NCBI GenBank assembly: GCA_021296025.1 | Contig: JAGWBF010000029.1 | Coordinates: 1-6,623, forward strand | DNA from: Dehalococcoidia bacterium | GTDB taxonomy: Bacteria; Chloroflexota; Dehalococcoidia; Lucifugimonadales; JAGWBF01 | Direction of reading: 5' to 3' | Length of the DNA: 6,623 bases | In this document: positions 5,531 through 6,623 of the stretch, piece after piece | How the letters are laid out: each line of letters starts with the position of its first letter | Numbering within the stretch: position 1 is the stretch's first letter | The notes under the pieces: generated by a model | What the model was told of the DNA's origin: nothing | The model's input: the letters and a program-made list of their open reading frames with translations, nothing else | The model's database searches: none | Program-made: the position numbers and the translations under genes

Positions 5531-6108
5531 GCGGTGCAACGGAACGCCACACCATAGTTGCATTGGTGCAGGACCAACCCGGCGTCCTGAACCGGGTATC
5601 CAGCCTATTCCGCCGCCGGGGATTCAACATCGCCAGCCTGGCGGTCGGGCAGAGCGAGCAGCCCAACCTGTCCCGCATGACCTTCGTGGTCGAGGGCGAT
5701 ATTGCCACTATGGAGCAGGTCACCAAGCAGCTGAACAAGCTGATCGAGGTGATAAAGGTCTCGGAGCTGGTGGAGGAGGAAATCGTGGCCCGGGAAGTGG
5801 CGCTGATCAAGGTCCGGGCCACTCCCACAACCCGCAGCGAGATCATCCAGCTGGTGAACATATTCCGTGCCAACATCGTCGATGTCGGGCCTCAGTCCCT
5901 CATCATCGAGATCACCAGCGGCGAAGACAAGATAGATGCTATGTACAACCTGCTGCGCCCCTTTGGCATCCGGGAAGTTATGCGCACCGGGCGCATTGCC
6001 ATGGCCCGCAGCGCTTCGGAAACCAGGGCCGAACGGCCCAGGGGCGATACGCCCACACCAACTAAAAACGGCGCCGAACATGAGCAGACCCAGGTGCCGT
6101 ACGGATGA
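5527..6108 (+). CDS. ilvN: Acetolactate synthase, small (regulatory) subunit
   Basis: The 193-residue regulatory subunit binds the catalytic IlvB, raises its activity and confers feedback inhibition, usually by valine. The N-terminal ACT domain spans about residues 7-78 ('HTIVALVQDQPGVLNRVSSL', then 'RRGFNIASLAVGQSE' with conserved Gly and Asn of the effector site). The C-terminal small-subunit domain spans about 85-160 ('VALIKVRATPTTRSEIIQL', 'GIREVMRTGRIAMAR'). The start at 5527 was chosen because it overlaps the ilvB stop as ATGA and yields the standard N-terminus; a longer reading frame running back into ilvB from 5146 is a shadow. After residue 161 there is a hydrophilic, Pro/Thr/Glu-rich tail of about 32 residues beyond the usual 'RTGRIALAR' end, of unknown function. 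The ilvC start lies 12 bases after the stop. Confidence 0.95.
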   Translation: MSGATERHTIVALVQDQPGVLNRVSSLFRRRGFNIASLAVGQSEQPNLSRMTFVVEGDIATMEQVTKQLNKLIEVIKVSELVEEEIVAREVALIKVRATPTTRSEIIQLVNIFRANIVDVGPQSLIIEITSGEDKIDAMYNLLRPFGIREVMRTGRIAMARSASETRAERPRGDTPTPTKNGAEHEQTQVPYG

Positions 6109-6120
6109 GGTGCTAATAGT

Positions 6121-6623
6121 ATGCCCAATGTCTATTACGACAAGGATGCCAACCTGGATGTGCTCCAGGACAAGACCATCGGGATTATCGGCTACGGGAG
6201 CCAGGGACATGCCCACGCCCTGAGCCTGAAGGACAACGGGCAGAGGGTTAAGGTTGGCCTGCCATCGACCAGCGCCAGCCGGGCCAAGGCCCAGGATGCC
6301 GGGCTGACGGTCGATGATGTGGAGCAGGTGACCAGGGACAGCCAGGTGGTGATGGTGCTGATCCCCGACCATGTGCAGGGCCGAGTGTACAGGGAGTCTA
6401 TCCAGCCCAACTTGGGCCCCCAGAGCACCCTGATGTTCGGACATGGGTTCAACATCCACTACAAGCAGATCATTCCGCCAGACAACGTAAACGTGACCAT
6501 GGTAGCCCCTAAGGCGCCGGGTCATCGCATGCGGGAGATGTTCGTGGACGGCATCGGCGTGCCCGCCCTTTTGGCAATCGAGCAGGACGCTACCGGCGAT
6601 GCCAAAGAGATAACCCTGGCCTA
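6121..6623 (+). CDS. ilvC: Ketol-acid reductoisomerase, N-terminal part (cut by window end)
   Basis: The open frame begins at ATG 6121 and runs to the window edge (167 codons visible), so the C-terminal knotted domain is missing. The enzyme uses NAD(P)H and Mg2+ to convert acetolactate or acetohydroxybutyrate into the dihydroxy acid, the step after IlvBN. The Rossmann motif 'GYGSQGHAHAL' is at about 24-34. 'MFGHGFNIHY' with the conserved active-site His108 is at 105-114. 'VAPKAPGH' with conserved Lys131 is at 128-135, followed by 'GVPALLAIEQDATG'. The cofactor-specificity loop after the second strand reads GLPSTSASRAKA (47-58). It keeps two serines but lacks the Arg usually seen after GL, and 'PKAPGH' replaces the common PKGPGH. 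A ribosome site AGGTG (6108-6112) overlaps the ilvN stop, eight bases before the start. It is the third gene of the ilvBNC operon. Confidence 0.96.
   Translation, partial: MPNVYYDKDANLDVLQDKTIGIIGYGSQGHAHALSLKDNGQRVKVGLPSTSASRAKAQDAGLTVDDVEQVTRDSQVVMVLIPDHVQGRVYRESIQPNLGPQSTLMFGHGFNIHYKQIIPPDNVNVTMVAPKAPGHRMREMFVDGIGVPALLAIEQDATGDAKEITLA

Noticed and set aside
5605..6525. 306-residue minus-strand frame opposite ilvN and ilvC
   Set aside because: Antisense shadow of two well-identified genes.
1..6623. CRISPR array, insertion sequence or defence island
   Set aside because: No regularly spaced repeats, transposase or terminal inverted repeats are visible; the only multi-copy elements are the promoter duplication and the 13-mer pair.

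Overview
The window reads as accessory plus core-metabolism DNA from a GC-rich bacterium. The best guess is an uncultured Chloroflexota (Dehalococcoidia or SAR202-like) genome. That placement is inference: it rests on a UGSC-type gene pair next to a T-box-controlled ilvBNC operon, with no ribosomal marker to confirm it.

Left part (1-1281, minus strand): a gene pair. The upstream gene (229-1281) encodes a 350-residue protein with a 'GWTDGLPVVPPT' N-terminal motif. After a 65-base gap carrying a hairpin and an extended -10 box comes the start of a UGSC-family (seleno)protein gene, which runs off the window at base 1.

Middle (1282-3360, minus strand): a gene-poor stretch, then an odd tRNA gene (1585-1673). 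It has a leucine-type class II body with a long variable arm, but a proline UGG anticodon loop. Next comes a 148-residue coiled-coil protein of unknown function (1736-2182), with a strong sigma-70-type promoter and operator-like inverted repeats. An EamA/DMT-family membrane transporter (2464-3360) completes the block.

Right part (3361-6623, plus strand): a branched-chain amino-acid biosynthesis operon and its control region. A duplicated promoter unit (3424-3457 and 3482-3515) precedes a complete leucine T-box leader. The leader shows Stem I with a K-turn, an AGUA box, a CUC leucine specifier, a GGUG-containing apical loop, Stems II and III, a UGGU antiterminator bulge and an overlapping intrinsic terminator. 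The genes follow as ilvB (acetolactate synthase catalytic subunit), ilvN (regulatory subunit, ATGA overlap with ilvB) and ilvC (ketol-acid reductoisomerase, cut by the window end). Uncharged tRNA-Leu would permit read-through into ilvBNC. Acetolactate synthase then makes acetolactate or acetohydroxybutyrate, IlvN supplies allosteric control, and IlvC reduces and isomerises the product toward valine, leucine and isoleucine.

The most surprising item is the class II tRNA with a UGG anticodon. If expressed and leucylated, it would put leucine at proline codons; otherwise it is a decayed or specialised tRNA.
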